From Microbacteriaceae bacterium (GTDB taxonomy: Bacteria; Actinomycetota; Actinomycetes; Actinomycetales; Microbacteriaceae), in NCBI GenBank assembly GCA_004297935.1, contig SCRE01000018.1:62001-126000 (forward strand): a DNA stretch of 64,000 bases. Direction: 5' to 3'. Below the pieces are notes generated by a model. It was not told the origin of the DNA. It made no database searches and worked only from the letters and a program-made list of their open reading frames with translations. A program made the position numbers and the translations under genes. Of this stretch, positions 23,714 through 32,264 are shown piece by piece. Every line of letters starts with the position of its first letter. The stretch's first letter is position 1.

Positions 23714-25837
23714 ATGATCGACAACCGCTGCGACGTACTCGCATACTCAGACCGCATCTACGCCGGAACACTGGGCAAGATATTGGGCGTCTACCTCGGC
23801 AGGCCGGTTGAAGGCTGGACGTACGATGACATCCAGAAGCGGTTTGGCACGATCGATTATTTCGTCGCAAATCGCCTTGGCGTGCCGCTGATCGTCCCGG
23901 ACGACGACATCTCCGGGACCTTCGTGTTCGGGCGCGCACTTCAGGACAACATTCACGACCTGCCGCTGACCTCGAGTCACGTCGCCGAGACGTGGCTCAA
24001 CTACATTGTCGAAAACAAGACCGTGCTGTGGTGGGGCGGCCTCAGCCGGTCGACCGAACACACCGTCTTCCTCCGGCTGAAGTCGGGGATCACCGCCCCC
24101 GAGAGCGGATCGATCGAACTCAACGGTCGTTCGATGGCCGAGCAGATCGGGGCGCAGATCTTCATCGACTCGTGGGGCCTGTCAAACCCGGGCGACCCGG
24201 AGAGAGCGATCGCCATGGCGCGAGCCGCCGCGTCCGTCAGCCACGACGGGCTGGCCGTCGAGGCCGCGGCGTTCGTCGCCGGCATGGAGGCGATGGCGTT
24301 CGTCGAGAGCGATCTCGACGTTCTGATCGAAGAAGGTCTACGACTTGTCGCATCCGCCCGTTTGGAGAGACTCGTCACGGAGGTCCGCGGGGTTTGCCGA
24401 GCGGCGTCGGATTGGCGGGAGGTGCGGACCTGGATCGAGCACAACCACGGATATGAGCGGTATCCGAGCAACTCGCCGATCCAGACCAACCATGCCGCCC
24501 TCATCATGTCTTTGCTGATGGGCGGAGACAGCTGGCAGAAGAGTGTCGCGATTTGCACGACCGCAGGCTGGGACACCGACTCGAACACCGGCAATGTCGG
24601 CTGTCTCAACGGCATTCGCTTGGGACTCGCCGGCCTGGATGCCGGTGCCGACTTCCGCACCCCCGTTGCCGATCGGATGTTCGCGGTGAGCGCCGATGGC
24701 GGCGAATCGATCACGGACGCGGTCCGGGAGACCCGGAAGATCCTGAAGGCCGCCGCTGCCGCCCGCGGCCAGGTGGTGCGCACCCCATCGACGCGTTTCG
24801 CCTTCGAGTATCCCGGCTCGATGCAGGGCTTCACCTGCCACGACGCAGGCGAGTTGCCGAACGCAGCCGCCGAGTTGAGCAATCCGGACGGCCGCGGGCT
24901 GCGGCTGTCGTACCGTCGACTCGCAGTCGGAACCCGGGTGGCGGCATCGGTCGTCACGGCCGTCGAACCCACGCCTCGGGGGGTGGCGGGGACCAGTTAC
25001 TTCGAAGTCATCGGCAGCCCGTCGCTCTACCCGACGCAAGAAGTGATCGCGCACCTGGAGCTCCTGGAAGGTGACGCGCCGACCGTCCGGTTCTTCGTCG
25101 ATGCGTACGACGACGATGGAGTCGAACAGACCAGCTACGGCATCCCCGAGCGACTCGGATCGGGCATCACAGAGATCCGGTTCATGGTTCCCGACACCAA
25201 TGGGCGACCGGTCTATCGGCTCGGAATAGAGGTGACGTCCGACACCACGGTCGACGGCGCCCTCCGGATTCGCGATCTCGACTGGTCGGGCGCGCCCGCA
25301 TCGTACATTCTCGGCAAATCGTACGAGATGAGCCCCGAGCTGACGCCGTGGACGACGGATACGGCATGGCTTCGGACTTTTGTCTCGTCCGCCGCGAACC
25401 TCGCCCCGGACTACACCACCACCTTCTGTGTCTCGCACCCGGAACGTGGCGGCGTGGTCACGACGGGCACCGAGGACTGGGCCGATTACTCGGTGGCATC
25501 CCGTATCGAGTTCAATCAGCAGGACGGAGCCGGTCTTGTCGCCCGCTCGCGTGGGCACCGTCGTTACTACTCGGCGGAACTGCGCGGTTCGCGGCTCGTC
25601 CTGGTGAAAGTCGACGGGGCGCAGCAGACCGAGCTCGCCTCGGTCGACGTCGTCCACACGGTCGACGAAAGGCATGACCTGGAGTTCACGGTGGTCGGGG
25701 AGTTGCTCAGCGCCCGCTGGGATGGTGACCTGCTTCTTACCGCGACCGACCGGGAATTCACCGCCGGTGGAGCCGGTTTCGTCGTCCATCGCGGCGCCTT
25801 CCTCGCTGACGGCTTCCGGGTGAGGGCTATCGGGTGA
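23714..25837 (+). CDS. ADP-ribosylglycohydrolase-fold protein with C-terminal beta-sandwich-like region (paralogue 1)
   Basis: A 707-residue protein. The N-terminal about 360 residues are the all-helical ADP-ribosylglycohydrolase (DraG/ARH-like) fold: GVYLGRPVEGW (about 25-35), DDDISGT (63-69) and GWDTDSNTGNVGC (about 284-296), which together supply the metal-site acidic residues. The remaining about 340 residues are beta-rich (for example YSVASRIEFNQQDGAGLV and GAGFVVHRGAFLADGF near the end), like LamG/family-16-type carbohydrate-binding sandwiches. No signal peptide, so it acts inside the cell, probably cleaving an N- or O-glycosidic bond. Paralogue 2 is at 33082. Convergent with adenine deaminase. 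Confidence 0.8.
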   Translation: MIDNRCDVLAYSDRIYAGTLGKILGVYLGRPVEGWTYDDIQKRFGTIDYFVANRLGVPLIVPDDDISGTFVFGRALQDNIHDLPLTSSHVAETWLNYIVENKTVLWWGGLSRSTEHTVFLRLKSGITAPESGSIELNGRSMAEQIGAQIFIDSWGLSNPGDPERAIAMARAAASVSHDGLAVEAAAFVAGMEAMAFVESDLDVLIEEGLRLVASARLERLVTEVRGVCRAASDWREVRTWIEHNHGYERYPSNSPIQTNHAALIMSLLMGGDSWQKSVAICTTAGWDTDSNTGNVGCLNGIRLGLAGLDAGADFRTPVADRMFAVSADGGESITDAVRETRKILKAAAAARGQVVRTPSTRFAFEYPGSMQGFTCHDAGELPNAAAELSNPDGRGLRLSYRRLAVGTRVAASVVTAVEPTPRGVAGTSYFEVIGSPSLYPTQEVIAHLELLEGDAPTVRFFVDAYDDDGVEQTSYGIPERLGSGITEIRFMVPDTNGRPVYRLGIEVTSDTTVDGALRIRDLDWSGAPASYILGKSYEMSPELTPWTTDTAWLRTFVSSAANLAPDYTTTFCVSHPERGGVVTTGTEDWADYSVASRIEFNQQDGAGLVARSRGHRRYYSAELRGSRLVLVKVDGAQQTELASVDVVHTVDERHDLEFTVVGELLSARWDGDLLLTATDREFTAGGAGFVVHRGAFLADGFRVRAIG

Positions 25838-25844
25838 GGGCTGT
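25817..25844. repeat. Tandem 14-bp near-repeat at the end of the gene
   Basis: CGGGTGAGGGCTAT (25817-25830) is followed at once by CGGGTGAGGGCTGT (25831-25844), 13 of 14 identical. The second copy contains the TGA stop codon, so the duplication may have fixed the present 3' end of the gene. Confidence 0.55.
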
Positions 25845-25876
25845 CGGACGGTAGCACGACCACGTCGAACACCGTG

Positions 25877-26902
25877 TCATCGCGCTGTCGCAGGCAGTTC
25901 ACCGGTGAGCTGTGCCCGGCGCGTGTCCGACACGAATGCGGCTTCGATCGAGTTCGCGGCCAGTGCAGTGAGCTCGGCGTAGTCCAGACCGAATGCGGTG
26001 ACGCAGGCCTCAACGTTCTGATCGAGGTAGCCACCGAAATACGCCGGGTCGTCCGAGTTGAGCGTGACGACCAGTCCCCGGTCGAGCATGCGGCGAAGGG
26101 GGAGTCTGCCGAGCTCTTCGGCCACGCCGAGGCGCACGTTCGAAAGGGGACAGACGGTGAGGGGGATGCGGTCGCGAACCAACCGTGCAACGAGCGCGTC
26201 GTCGTCGAGGCACCGGATTCCGTGATCGATCCGTTCTGCGCCCAGATCGTCGAGGGCCTGCCACACATACTCGGCGGGTCCCTCCTCGCCGGCGTGTGCC
26301 ACCCGGCGCAGCCCGTTGGCGTGCGCCTCCTCGAAGACGGACCGGAACAGTGACGGCGGGTAGCCCAACTCAGCGGAATCGAGTCCGATGCCGGCGACGC
26401 GGATACCGCTGGCGAGGACGGATTCGAGCATCTCATGGGCGGAGGCCACCGGTTGGTCGCGGAGGACGCACACGATGAGCTCCGCGGTCAACCCGTGGAG
26501 TTCTACCGCCGAAGCGATGCCCTTGCTCACCCCGCCGAGCACCGTCTGCGTTGATATGCCGCGGATGCTGTGCGCCTGCGGGTCGACGAACAGCTCGACG
26601 TGGCGCACACCTGCCAGGTCGGCGCGGGTGAGGTACTGCAACGTCAGATCGTAGTAGTCGCGCTCTTGCCGGAGGACGGACATGTTGTCGTAGTACAGGT
26701 CAAGGAACGACTGCAGGTCGGTGAATTCGTATCGACGGGACAGGTCTTCGATGTCCCGGTACGGAAGGGTGAGTCGATTCCGGGCGGCCAGATCGAAGAT
26801 CGTGGCCGGCTCCAGCGTTCCTTCGATGTGAACATGCAATTCGCAGAAGGGCAGCGGATGCTCGCGAAGCAGAGTCAGTGTCCGGATCGCGGTGTCGGTC
26901 AT
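25877..26902 (-). CDS. Adenine deaminase (adenosine-deaminase-like family)
   Basis: This 341-residue amidohydrolase has the zinc motif ELHVHIEGTLEP (about 20-31), HAGEEGP near 200 with the catalytic Glu, and LNSDDPAYFGGYLDQN near 285 with the metal Asp. HIEG and SDDPAYFGGY are the forms found in adenine deaminases (ADE), where true adenosine deaminases have HLDG and TDDP, so hydrolysis of adenine to hypoxanthine is the likelier reaction. It overlaps the nucleoside hydrolase gene by 4 nt; that enzyme would release the base it deaminates. Motif reading is from family knowledge and not a substrate test. Confidence 0.82.
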   Translation of the reverse strand: MTDTAIRTLTLLREHPLPFCELHVHIEGTLEPATIFDLAARNRLTLPYRDIEDLSRRYEFTDLQSFLDLYYDNMSVLRQERDYYDLTLQYLTRADLAGVRHVELFVDPQAHSIRGISTQTVLGGVSKGIASAVELHGLTAELIVCVLRDQPVASAHEMLESVLASGIRVAGIGLDSAELGYPPSLFRSVFEEAHANGLRRVAHAGEEGPAEYVWQALDDLGAERIDHGIRCLDDDALVARLVRDRIPLTVCPLSNVRLGVAEELGRLPLRRMLDRGLVVTLNSDDPAYFGGYLDQNVEACVTAFGLDYAELTALAANSIEAAFVSDTRRAQLTGELPATAR

Positions 26903-27843
26903 GCCGACAGCCGTTCGGTGACGAGATCGAGGAACCGATCGTAGTCGATCGAGGACACGATCTCGATCTGGGGCATGTCGGCCCACAAGTGGTGCATCCG
27001 ACGGTCGACGACCGTCATTCCGCGGGTCAGCTCACCTGCGACTTCGATGTCGCAGCGCACAGCCTCGACCGTGATCAGAGAGGGATCGATGAGTGCGGCG
27101 ACGGCGGAGCTGTCGATCAGGGAGCAGTACGACTGGTAGCCTCGCGATTCGACGAAATCGACGACCCGGGTCGCAAGTCGCGCCTCTGGGCGTGCCGAGG
27201 CGCGCAGCGTCTGCCGGTCTTGAGGGCGGAAGTTGATGGACGGGTGGGTGGCGACGTCCAACCCCACCGCGACGAGCGGGAATCCGGCGTGGAACACCAG
27301 ATGGGCGGATTCGGGGTCGACGAAGATGTTCCATTCGCTGACCGGATTGTCACCGGTGGCCTGCGTCCATGCGTATGGTGTGATGCCGAACGAGCCGCCG
27401 ATGGCAATGAGCCGATCGACCTTCGTCGGCAGCGTCGGGTCGAGTTCGAGCGCTGCAGCGATGTTGGTGAGCGGGCCGAGGCAGCAGATCGAGATGTCGC
27501 CCGCGTGGGCGTTGACGGTGTCGACGATGAGCTGCGCGGCGGGGCGCGGATCGATCGGTCGCTCGGACTCGGGGAAGTGTGATTCGGCGAGTCCGTCTGA
27601 GCCATGCGAGAACGGGTCGGAAGGGTAGTTCCCGCCGCGGGGAAGGAGGCCACCCTGTGCGACCGGGATGTCGGTCTGACCGAGCAGGTCGAGCAGTTTC
27701 AGCACGTTCCCGACGGTGCGGTCCGACGGCAGGTTTCCGGTCACAGCCGTGATGGCCCGAACATTCAGCTCGTCGGCCTTGAACGCGAGGGCAATGGCCA
27801 GAGCATCGTCCATCCCCGGGTCGGTGTCGATCAGCACGTTCAT
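26899..27843 (-). CDS. Nucleoside hydrolase (inosine/uridine-preferring family)
   Basis: A 314-residue protein starting with the calcium-site motif LIDTDPGMDDALAI (residues 4-17), the hallmark of N-ribosyl hydrolases. GPLTNIAAALELDP (about 132-145) and EWNIFVDPESAH (about 177-188) fit the family core. It would split nucleosides into ribose and free base. ATG 27843 is chosen over GTG 27873 because GAGGAAG stands 10 nt upstream and the fold starts at once. It is the first gene of a two-gene minus-strand operon with adenine deaminase, divergent from the PfkB kinase operon. Confidence 0.85.
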   Translation of the reverse strand: MNVLIDTDPGMDDALAIALAFKADELNVRAITAVTGNLPSDRTVGNVLKLLDLLGQTDIPVAQGGLLPRGGNYPSDPFSHGSDGLAESHFPESERPIDPRPAAQLIVDTVNAHAGDISICCLGPLTNIAAALELDPTLPTKVDRLIAIGGSFGITPYAWTQATGDNPVSEWNIFVDPESAHLVFHAGFPLVAVGLDVATHPSINFRPQDRQTLRASARPEARLATRVVDFVESRGYQSYCSLIDSSAVAALIDPSLITVEAVRCDIEVAGELTRGMTVVDRRMHHLWADMPQIEIVSSIDYDRFLDLVTERLSA

Positions 27844-27874
27844 CACAGTGCGTACTTCCTCTCGGCTGGTCACC

Positions 27875-27910
27875 GGTCTCTGAAGGATTGGCGGTCTCTG
27901 AAGGATTGGC
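27875..27910. repeat. Perfect tandem 18-bp repeat in the divergent promoter
   Basis: GGTCTCTGAAGGATTGGC occurs twice with no gap (27875-27892 and 27893-27910). The core TGAAGGATT appears a third time at 27964-27972, close to the kinase start. The repeats lie between the nucleoside hydrolase and PfkB operons, so they may be regulator half-sites or a recent slippage product. Confidence 0.75.
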
Positions 27911-27935
27911 CTTAGGGGATCGTCTCAGACCGGTA

Positions 27936-27950
27936 TGGTAAGCATAACAA
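27936..27950 (-). promoter_or_regulatory. Candidate GntR operator, site 2
   Basis: Read on the minus strand this is TTGTTATGCTTACCA, sharing TTGTTATG with site 3 and nine fixed positions with sites 1 and 3. On the plus strand TGGTAAGCATAACA is itself an imperfect palindrome. It overlaps the end of a possible promoter (TTAGGG 27912-27917, 16 bp, TATGGT 27934-27939) and sits between the two divergent operons. Confidence 0.5.
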
Positions 27951-27999
27951 TAAGATGACTCAGTGAAGGATTCCATTGTCGGGAGGCGGCTTGGCAGGC

Positions 28000-28923
28000 A
28001 TGATCGCAGTTCTTTCCCACGTCGTCCTGGATGAGATCATCGGAGCAGAAGCCGATCACGCGATTCGGGAAATCGGTGGTGCGGGCGCATACGCCGCGGT
28101 GGGGGCCAGCCTCGCCGGCGGCCCGAACGCCACCGCCATCGTTTCCGGAGTCGGCACCGAAGACCGGGCGGCGCTGACGGAATGGTTCGCCGAGCGCGAG
28201 ATCGACTCCAGGGGATTGTTCGTGGTCGGGAGCCACAGCCCTCGAACGCGCATCCACTACTTCGCTGACGGCGAACGAATCGAAACGCCGGTGTTCGGCC
28301 TTGAGCACTTCAATGCCCATACCCCCCTACCCGAGCACATCCCGCACTTCGCGACGGGCCTCGCAGGAGCCTACCTTTTTCACGATCTCGACACCGAGTA
28401 CTGGCAGAGCATACAGCGCTTTCGTGCGAACGTTCACGGTCCCATCCTCTGGGAGATCTCCGCCACCGCCTGCCGCCTCGGGATGTGGCCGGCCGTTCGC
28501 GAGTCGATGGAGCTGGTGGATCTGTTCTCCATCAACCGATCGGAAGCACTCGAGCTGTTCGACACCGGTGAGCTGGACACGGCCATCGATTCGCTGCGTA
28601 TCGCAGGGGCCGTCACAATTCTGCGCTGCGGGGCCGATGGTTCGATCCTCATCGACGGCGGGCGAGTGACCGAGGTCGGGGTCTCGCGCGTTGACGCCAT
28701 CGACCCGACCGGTGGCGGCAACAGCTACAGCGGGGCCTTCCTGGCCGCCTATGCCGCAACGGGAGACCCCGTCTGGTCCGCCCGGATGGCGGCCGCTGCC
28801 GCCGCGATCGTCATCTCGCACCATGGCGCGCCCCCCATCGACTCCACGCTCCGCACGCAGGTCGCCGGCATCGCCCGAAGCATTTCAGTCAATCCACGAC
28901 GAGACCAGGAGGTCTGCAGATGA
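28000..28923 (+). CDS. PfkB-family sugar/nucleoside kinase with altered catalytic motif
   Basis: This 307-residue ribokinase-like protein keeps the fold (GGAGAYAAVGASLAGG near residue 30, DPTGGGNSYSGAFLAAY near 235). The signature GAGD is GGGN: the usual catalytic Asp is Asn. A similar DPTGGGN motif occurs in MAK32-like PfkB proteins, so this is a known side branch whose activity is uncertain. Start choice is open: GGGAGG (27981-27986) is 4 nt before TTG 27991 and 13 nt before ATG 28000. It overlaps the phosphorylase gene by 4 nt. A role in phosphorylating the sugar released from nucleosides is inferred from context. Confidence 0.78.
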   Translation: MIAVLSHVVLDEIIGAEADHAIREIGGAGAYAAVGASLAGGPNATAIVSGVGTEDRAALTEWFAEREIDSRGLFVVGSHSPRTRIHYFADGERIETPVFGLEHFNAHTPLPEHIPHFATGLAGAYLFHDLDTEYWQSIQRFRANVHGPILWEISATACRLGMWPAVRESMELVDLFSINRSEALELFDTGELDTAIDSLRIAGAVTILRCGADGSILIDGGRVTEVGVSRVDAIDPTGGGNSYSGAFLAAYAATGDPVWSARMAAAAAAIVISHHGAPPIDSTLRTQVAGIARSISVNPRRDQEVCR

Positions 28924-29819
28924 CACGCGATTGGGACCCCGCCGCGTTGTATGACAGCTATCGATACGCAGCCAACGTTCCACGTCGCGGCTTATTGGTA
29001 GACGGGAGACCCGCCCTTTCCCAACTGGATGTGGACCAGGTGGCGCGATACGTGCTCGTCACCGTTCGGGATCCGTTGTGCGCATATGACGACGACCCGG
29101 CATCCCAGATCGCCACGATGCTGGAGGACGCGGAGTCGATCGGCAAGTCGGGGATGTTCACCTCGTGGACGGGGCGCTATCGGGGGGTCGCTGTCACGGT
29201 GATCTCCGGCGGCAGCGGGTCACCGGAAGCCGAATTGATCATGCACGAACTGCTGGAGTTCACGCCTGCGGACACCTTCCTTCGCGTGGGCGGCTCAGGC
29301 GGAATCCATCCGAAGGTGAAACCCGGAGACGTCGTGATCTCGACCGGAGTCGTCAGGGATGAGGGCATGACCCGCGCGTACGTTCCGGAGTCCTATCCGG
29401 CGGTGTCATCGTACGAGGTCGTCGTTGCCATGAGACAGGCCGCCCGAAAACTCGGCCACAGCCATCATCTGGGCATCACCCGTTCGAGCGACAGCGACTT
29501 CTGTGGGGTGGGGCGCCCATCGGTCGGCGGGTACTTCCAGCCGTGGCACCTGGACATCCTCGACACCTGGGCGCGCGCGGGGGTGTTGAACGGCGACCGC
29601 GAATCCGCGGCGATCGTGACGCTCGCCCAGCTCTTCGGAAGACGTGGTGGCTCCGTGTGTTCCGTCGCCGACAACGTGATCGCCGACCGGACCTTCATGG
29701 CTGGAGCCGGCCACCACAACGGAATCGAGATCGCCCTGGAGGGCCTCCTGGAACTTGCGCGGATGGACGCGGAAACCGTCGACTCGCAAGGCGATCACGG
29801 GGTCCCAGTCAACGATTGA
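28920..29819 (+). CDS. Nucleoside phosphorylase (uridine phosphorylase-like)
   Basis: This 299-residue protein of the PNP/UDP family carries the phosphate-binding region VISGGSGSPEAELIMHELLEF (about 94-114), FLRVGGSGGIHPKVKPGDVVIS (about 120-141) and a late CSVADNVIADRTF with GIEIALEGLLELA, as in uridine phosphorylases. It would convert a nucleoside plus phosphate into base and sugar-1-phosphate. It is coupled to the PfkB gene (ATGA overlap). With the hydrolase and adenine deaminase, the locus holds both hydrolytic and phosphorolytic cleavage of nucleosides. The base specificity is not readable. Confidence 0.82.
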   Translation: MTRDWDPAALYDSYRYAANVPRRGLLVDGRPALSQLDVDQVARYVLVTVRDPLCAYDDDPASQIATMLEDAESIGKSGMFTSWTGRYRGVAVTVISGGSGSPEAELIMHELLEFTPADTFLRVGGSGGIHPKVKPGDVVISTGVVRDEGMTRAYVPESYPAVSSYEVVVAMRQAARKLGHSHHLGITRSSDSDFCGVGRPSVGGYFQPWHLDILDTWARAGVLNGDRESAAIVTLAQLFGRRGGSVCSVADNVIADRTFMAGAGHHNGIEIALEGLLELARMDAETVDSQGDHGVPVND

Positions 29820-29870
29820 CACAGATGTCCTAAGGTTATAGGGTCAATACAACTGAACCAATTGTGGTTC
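29816..29870 (+). promoter_or_regulatory. Internal promoter and palindrome before the ABC operon
   Basis: TTGACA (29816-29821, overlapping the phosphorylase stop codon) and TAGGGT (29839-29844) are 17 bp apart. Just after the expected start point lies the palindrome GAACCA-ATTG-TGGTTC (29855-29870, 6+4+6, perfect). It is well placed as a repressor site. It does not resemble the TTGTWATG sites, so a second regulator may act here. Confidence 0.6.
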
Positions 29871-29913
29871 GTCATGATTCCGAAGACCTGGCACACGACA
29901 AAGGAGTTCGTCC

Positions 29914-31272
29914 ATGAATCGAAAGAGGCTGAAGCTCGTCACCGTCGCCATTGCGGCGACCGCGGCCCTGATATTGAGCGGCTGCTCTGCCGGGTCCGGC
30001 GGAGACGGCGGGCGCAAGACCCTGCAACTCTGGTTTTGGGGTGCTCCACCACAGCAGCAACAGACCATGCAGAAAGTACTCGTCGATGGATTCAACACGT
30101 CGCAGAGCAAATACACCCTGCAGGTGACGTTCAACAATGCCGTGGACAAGAACATCCAGGTCGCGTTGAGCGCCGGCAAGGGTCCGGACGTCGTTTACGG
30201 CTCCGGCCCCTCGTTCTCGGCGGCATATGCGGCACAAGGCAAGCTCGCCGACATGACCCCGTACGCGAAGAAATACGGTTGGCAAGACCGCATCCTCGCC
30301 CCGATGTATGAGTCCGGCACGGTCGACGGGAAGCTCTACTCCCTGCCCAACTCGCTCGAGGACATCGGGGTCTTCTACAACAAGAAGGTCCTCGAGAAGC
30401 TCGGAATCCCTGTGCCGAAGACCTATGCCGAACTCACCTCAGCCATGGACGCGGCCGCGGCCGCGGGACTATACCCATCGGTCACCGGCAACCAGGGCTG
30501 GAAACCGGTCAATCAGAACTACGTGTCGCTGTTCATGGCGCAGATCGCCGGCGGCAAGACCATCTACAGCGCGTTGCAGGGCAAGATCCCATGGACCGAT
30601 CCGAGCATCGTCAAGTCGATCGAGGACTCCGCCGCCTTCTACCAGAAGGGCTACCTGGGCGGCAAGGACTACTCGACGCTGAACTTCGACCAGTCCGTCC
30701 AGCTGCTGAGCCAAGGCAAGTCGCCGTTCTTCATCGGCCCGACTCTCGTCTTCCAGTTCGCGTCGAACTACTTCAACGACAAAGCCGGCAACACGGCTGA
30801 CCTCGGGTACATGCCTTTCCCGACCATCAATCCGGGCCTGCCCTCGCCGTATTCCACCTTGGGAACGACGGCATCGCTGTCCATCAACGCAAGCTCGCCG
30901 AACAAGGACGGCGCGGCCGAGGTCATCGACTACATGATGAGCGACTCGTTCACGAAGGACATGAACAAGACGTGGCCGGGATACTGGGCGGTTCCGCTGA
31001 AGAACTTCGACCTCAACGCCGACGACTACAGCGGGCTGTCCAAGCCGTTCGTCGCCGCGATCAAGGACACGATCCAGAACGTCAACGACGGCAACTACGG
31101 CTTCTTCACCGGCACCTTCTTCCCGCCGGCGACGGCAGCCGCGACGACCGATGTCGACTCGGTCTGGCTGGGCAAGCAGACTGCCACTCAGTTCCTCGAG
31201 GGTATTGAAAAGACCTTCAAGACGGAACAAGCCAAGGGTCTCGTACCGCCTCTGCCAGAGCCGAAGAACTAG
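29914..31272 (+). CDS. Extracellular solute-binding lipoprotein, sugar ABC transporter (family 1)
   Basis: This 452-residue protein has a lipoprotein signal ending LILSGCSA (Cys about residue 24) and a family 1 binding-protein body (LQLWFWGAPPQQQQ, then YGSGPSFSAAYAAQGKLADMTP, and SLPNSLEDIGVFYNKKVLEKLG). It captures a carbohydrate or glycoside outside the cell and passes it to the two permeases that follow. The promoter and palindrome just upstream show it can be expressed apart from the kinase and phosphorylase genes. A 19-bp hairpin follows the stop codon. The ligand is unknown; nucleosides or N-glycosides are suggested by neighbours. Confidence 0.87.
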   Translation: MNRKRLKLVTVAIAATAALILSGCSAGSGGDGGRKTLQLWFWGAPPQQQQTMQKVLVDGFNTSQSKYTLQVTFNNAVDKNIQVALSAGKGPDVVYGSGPSFSAAYAAQGKLADMTPYAKKYGWQDRILAPMYESGTVDGKLYSLPNSLEDIGVFYNKKVLEKLGIPVPKTYAELTSAMDAAAAAGLYPSVTGNQGWKPVNQNYVSLFMAQIAGGKTIYSALQGKIPWTDPSIVKSIEDSAAFYQKGYLGGKDYSTLNFDQSVQLLSQGKSPFFIGPTLVFQFASNYFNDKAGNTADLGYMPFPTINPGLPSPYSTLGTTASLSINASSPNKDGAAEVIDYMMSDSFTKDMNKTWPGYWAVPLKNFDLNADDYSGLSKPFVAAIKDTIQNVNDGNYGFFTGTFFPPATAAATTDVDSVWLGKQTATQFLEGIEKTFKTEQAKGLVPPLPEPKN

Positions 31273-31285
31273 CCGGAGATTCCGT

Positions 31286-31326
31286 GGGTGAGTGCGGGTC
31301 GCGAAAGTCGCGACCCGCACTCACCC
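31286..31326 (+). terminator. Perfect 19-bp hairpin between binding-protein and permease genes
   Basis: GGGTGAGTGCGGGTCGCGA (31286-31304) and its exact complement (31308-31326) are separated by only AAG. There is no U-run. In sugar ABC operons such a structure usually lets most transcripts end, or protects the binding-protein mRNA, so that more binding protein than permease is made. Confidence 0.75.
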
Positions 31327-31343
31327 CATACAGAGGAGAACAG

Positions 31344-32264
31344 ATGCTGACCACGACCGTGAGTCAGGAGGTGCGTCCGAGTGCCCCCGCACAGCGGCAC
31401 GCACGGTTCGTTCGTCGCCGCACCACCATCAACTATCTGCTGGTAGCGCCCGCACTCGTGCTGTCGGTCGTGATCGTCGTCGTTCCCGGTATCCTCACTC
31501 TGCTGCTGTCCTTCACGGACTGGAGCGGAATCGGCCTGAACATCACGTTCATCGGTGTGCAGAACTTTCGGGACATCCTTGCCGACCCGGTCTTCGCCAC
31601 ATCTCTCACCAACAATGTGAAATGGGTCGTTCTGTTTCTCACCCTTCCCGCGATCATCGGATTGCTGACAGCGTCATTGCTGCTACGCAGGAAGAGGATG
31701 CGCACCTTTTATCAGGTGATCTATCTGATGCCGTATGTTCTGGCTCCGATCGTGAACGCGCTGATCTGGATGAATATCATCTACAACCCGAACGGCGGAG
31801 TGGTCGGGGTACTGGGCATCCCGTCACCGCTCGGCGACACGAGTGGCGGGGCGCTCTATGCGGCGGCAGCAGTCGACATGTGGCACTACTGGGGATTCCT
31901 GACGGTGATCTATCTCGGCGCAATGAGGCAGACGCCGATCGACCAGGTTGAAGCAGCCATCGTCGATGGGGCGAACGGGTGGAAGGTCTTTCGACATGTC
32001 TACTTGCCCAGCATTCGGCCGACGCTGCTTCTCATGGGTGTGATGACGGTCATCTTCTCGTTCCTTGCTTTCGACTACGTCTACTTGCTGACCCAGGGTG
32101 GTCCTGCCCACACGAGCGAGGTGATGAGCACCTATGCATACGCGTTCGCGTTCTCGTCGTTCGAATTCGGCAAGGCGGCCGCGGTGGGGCTCATCATGAG
32201 CTTCTTCGGGCTCATCGCCTCCTGCCTCTACACCTGGTTGAGCAGAAGGGAGCTGACCCGATGA
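31344..32264 (+). CDS. Sugar ABC transporter permease (MalF type)
   Basis: A 306-residue membrane protein with six hydrophobic segments and the EAA loop VEAAIVDGANGWKVFRHVYLPSIRP near residue 210, which contacts the ATPase. The N-terminal tail is cytoplasmic and basic. ATG 31344 has GAGGAG 6 nt upstream. It overlaps the next permease gene by 4 nt. It belongs with the lipoprotein at 29914. Confidence 0.9.
   Translation: MLTTTVSQEVRPSAPAQRHARFVRRRTTINYLLVAPALVLSVVIVVVPGILTLLLSFTDWSGIGLNITFIGVQNFRDILADPVFATSLTNNVKWVVLFLTLPAIIGLLTASLLLRRKRMRTFYQVIYLMPYVLAPIVNALIWMNIIYNPNGGVVGVLGIPSPLGDTSGGALYAAAAVDMWHYWGFLTVIYLGAMRQTPIDQVEAAIVDGANGWKVFRHVYLPSIRPTLLLMGVMTVIFSFLAFDYVYLLTQGGPAHTSEVMSTYAYAFAFSSFEFGKAAAVGLIMSFFGLIASCLYTWLSRRELTR

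Noticed and set aside
23685-23717. 10-codon frame MNENERSHRQ overlapping the start of the first glycohydrolase gene
   Set aside because: The ATGA overlap is suggestive, but no ribosome-binding site precedes it and the main gene has its own GAGAGGT.
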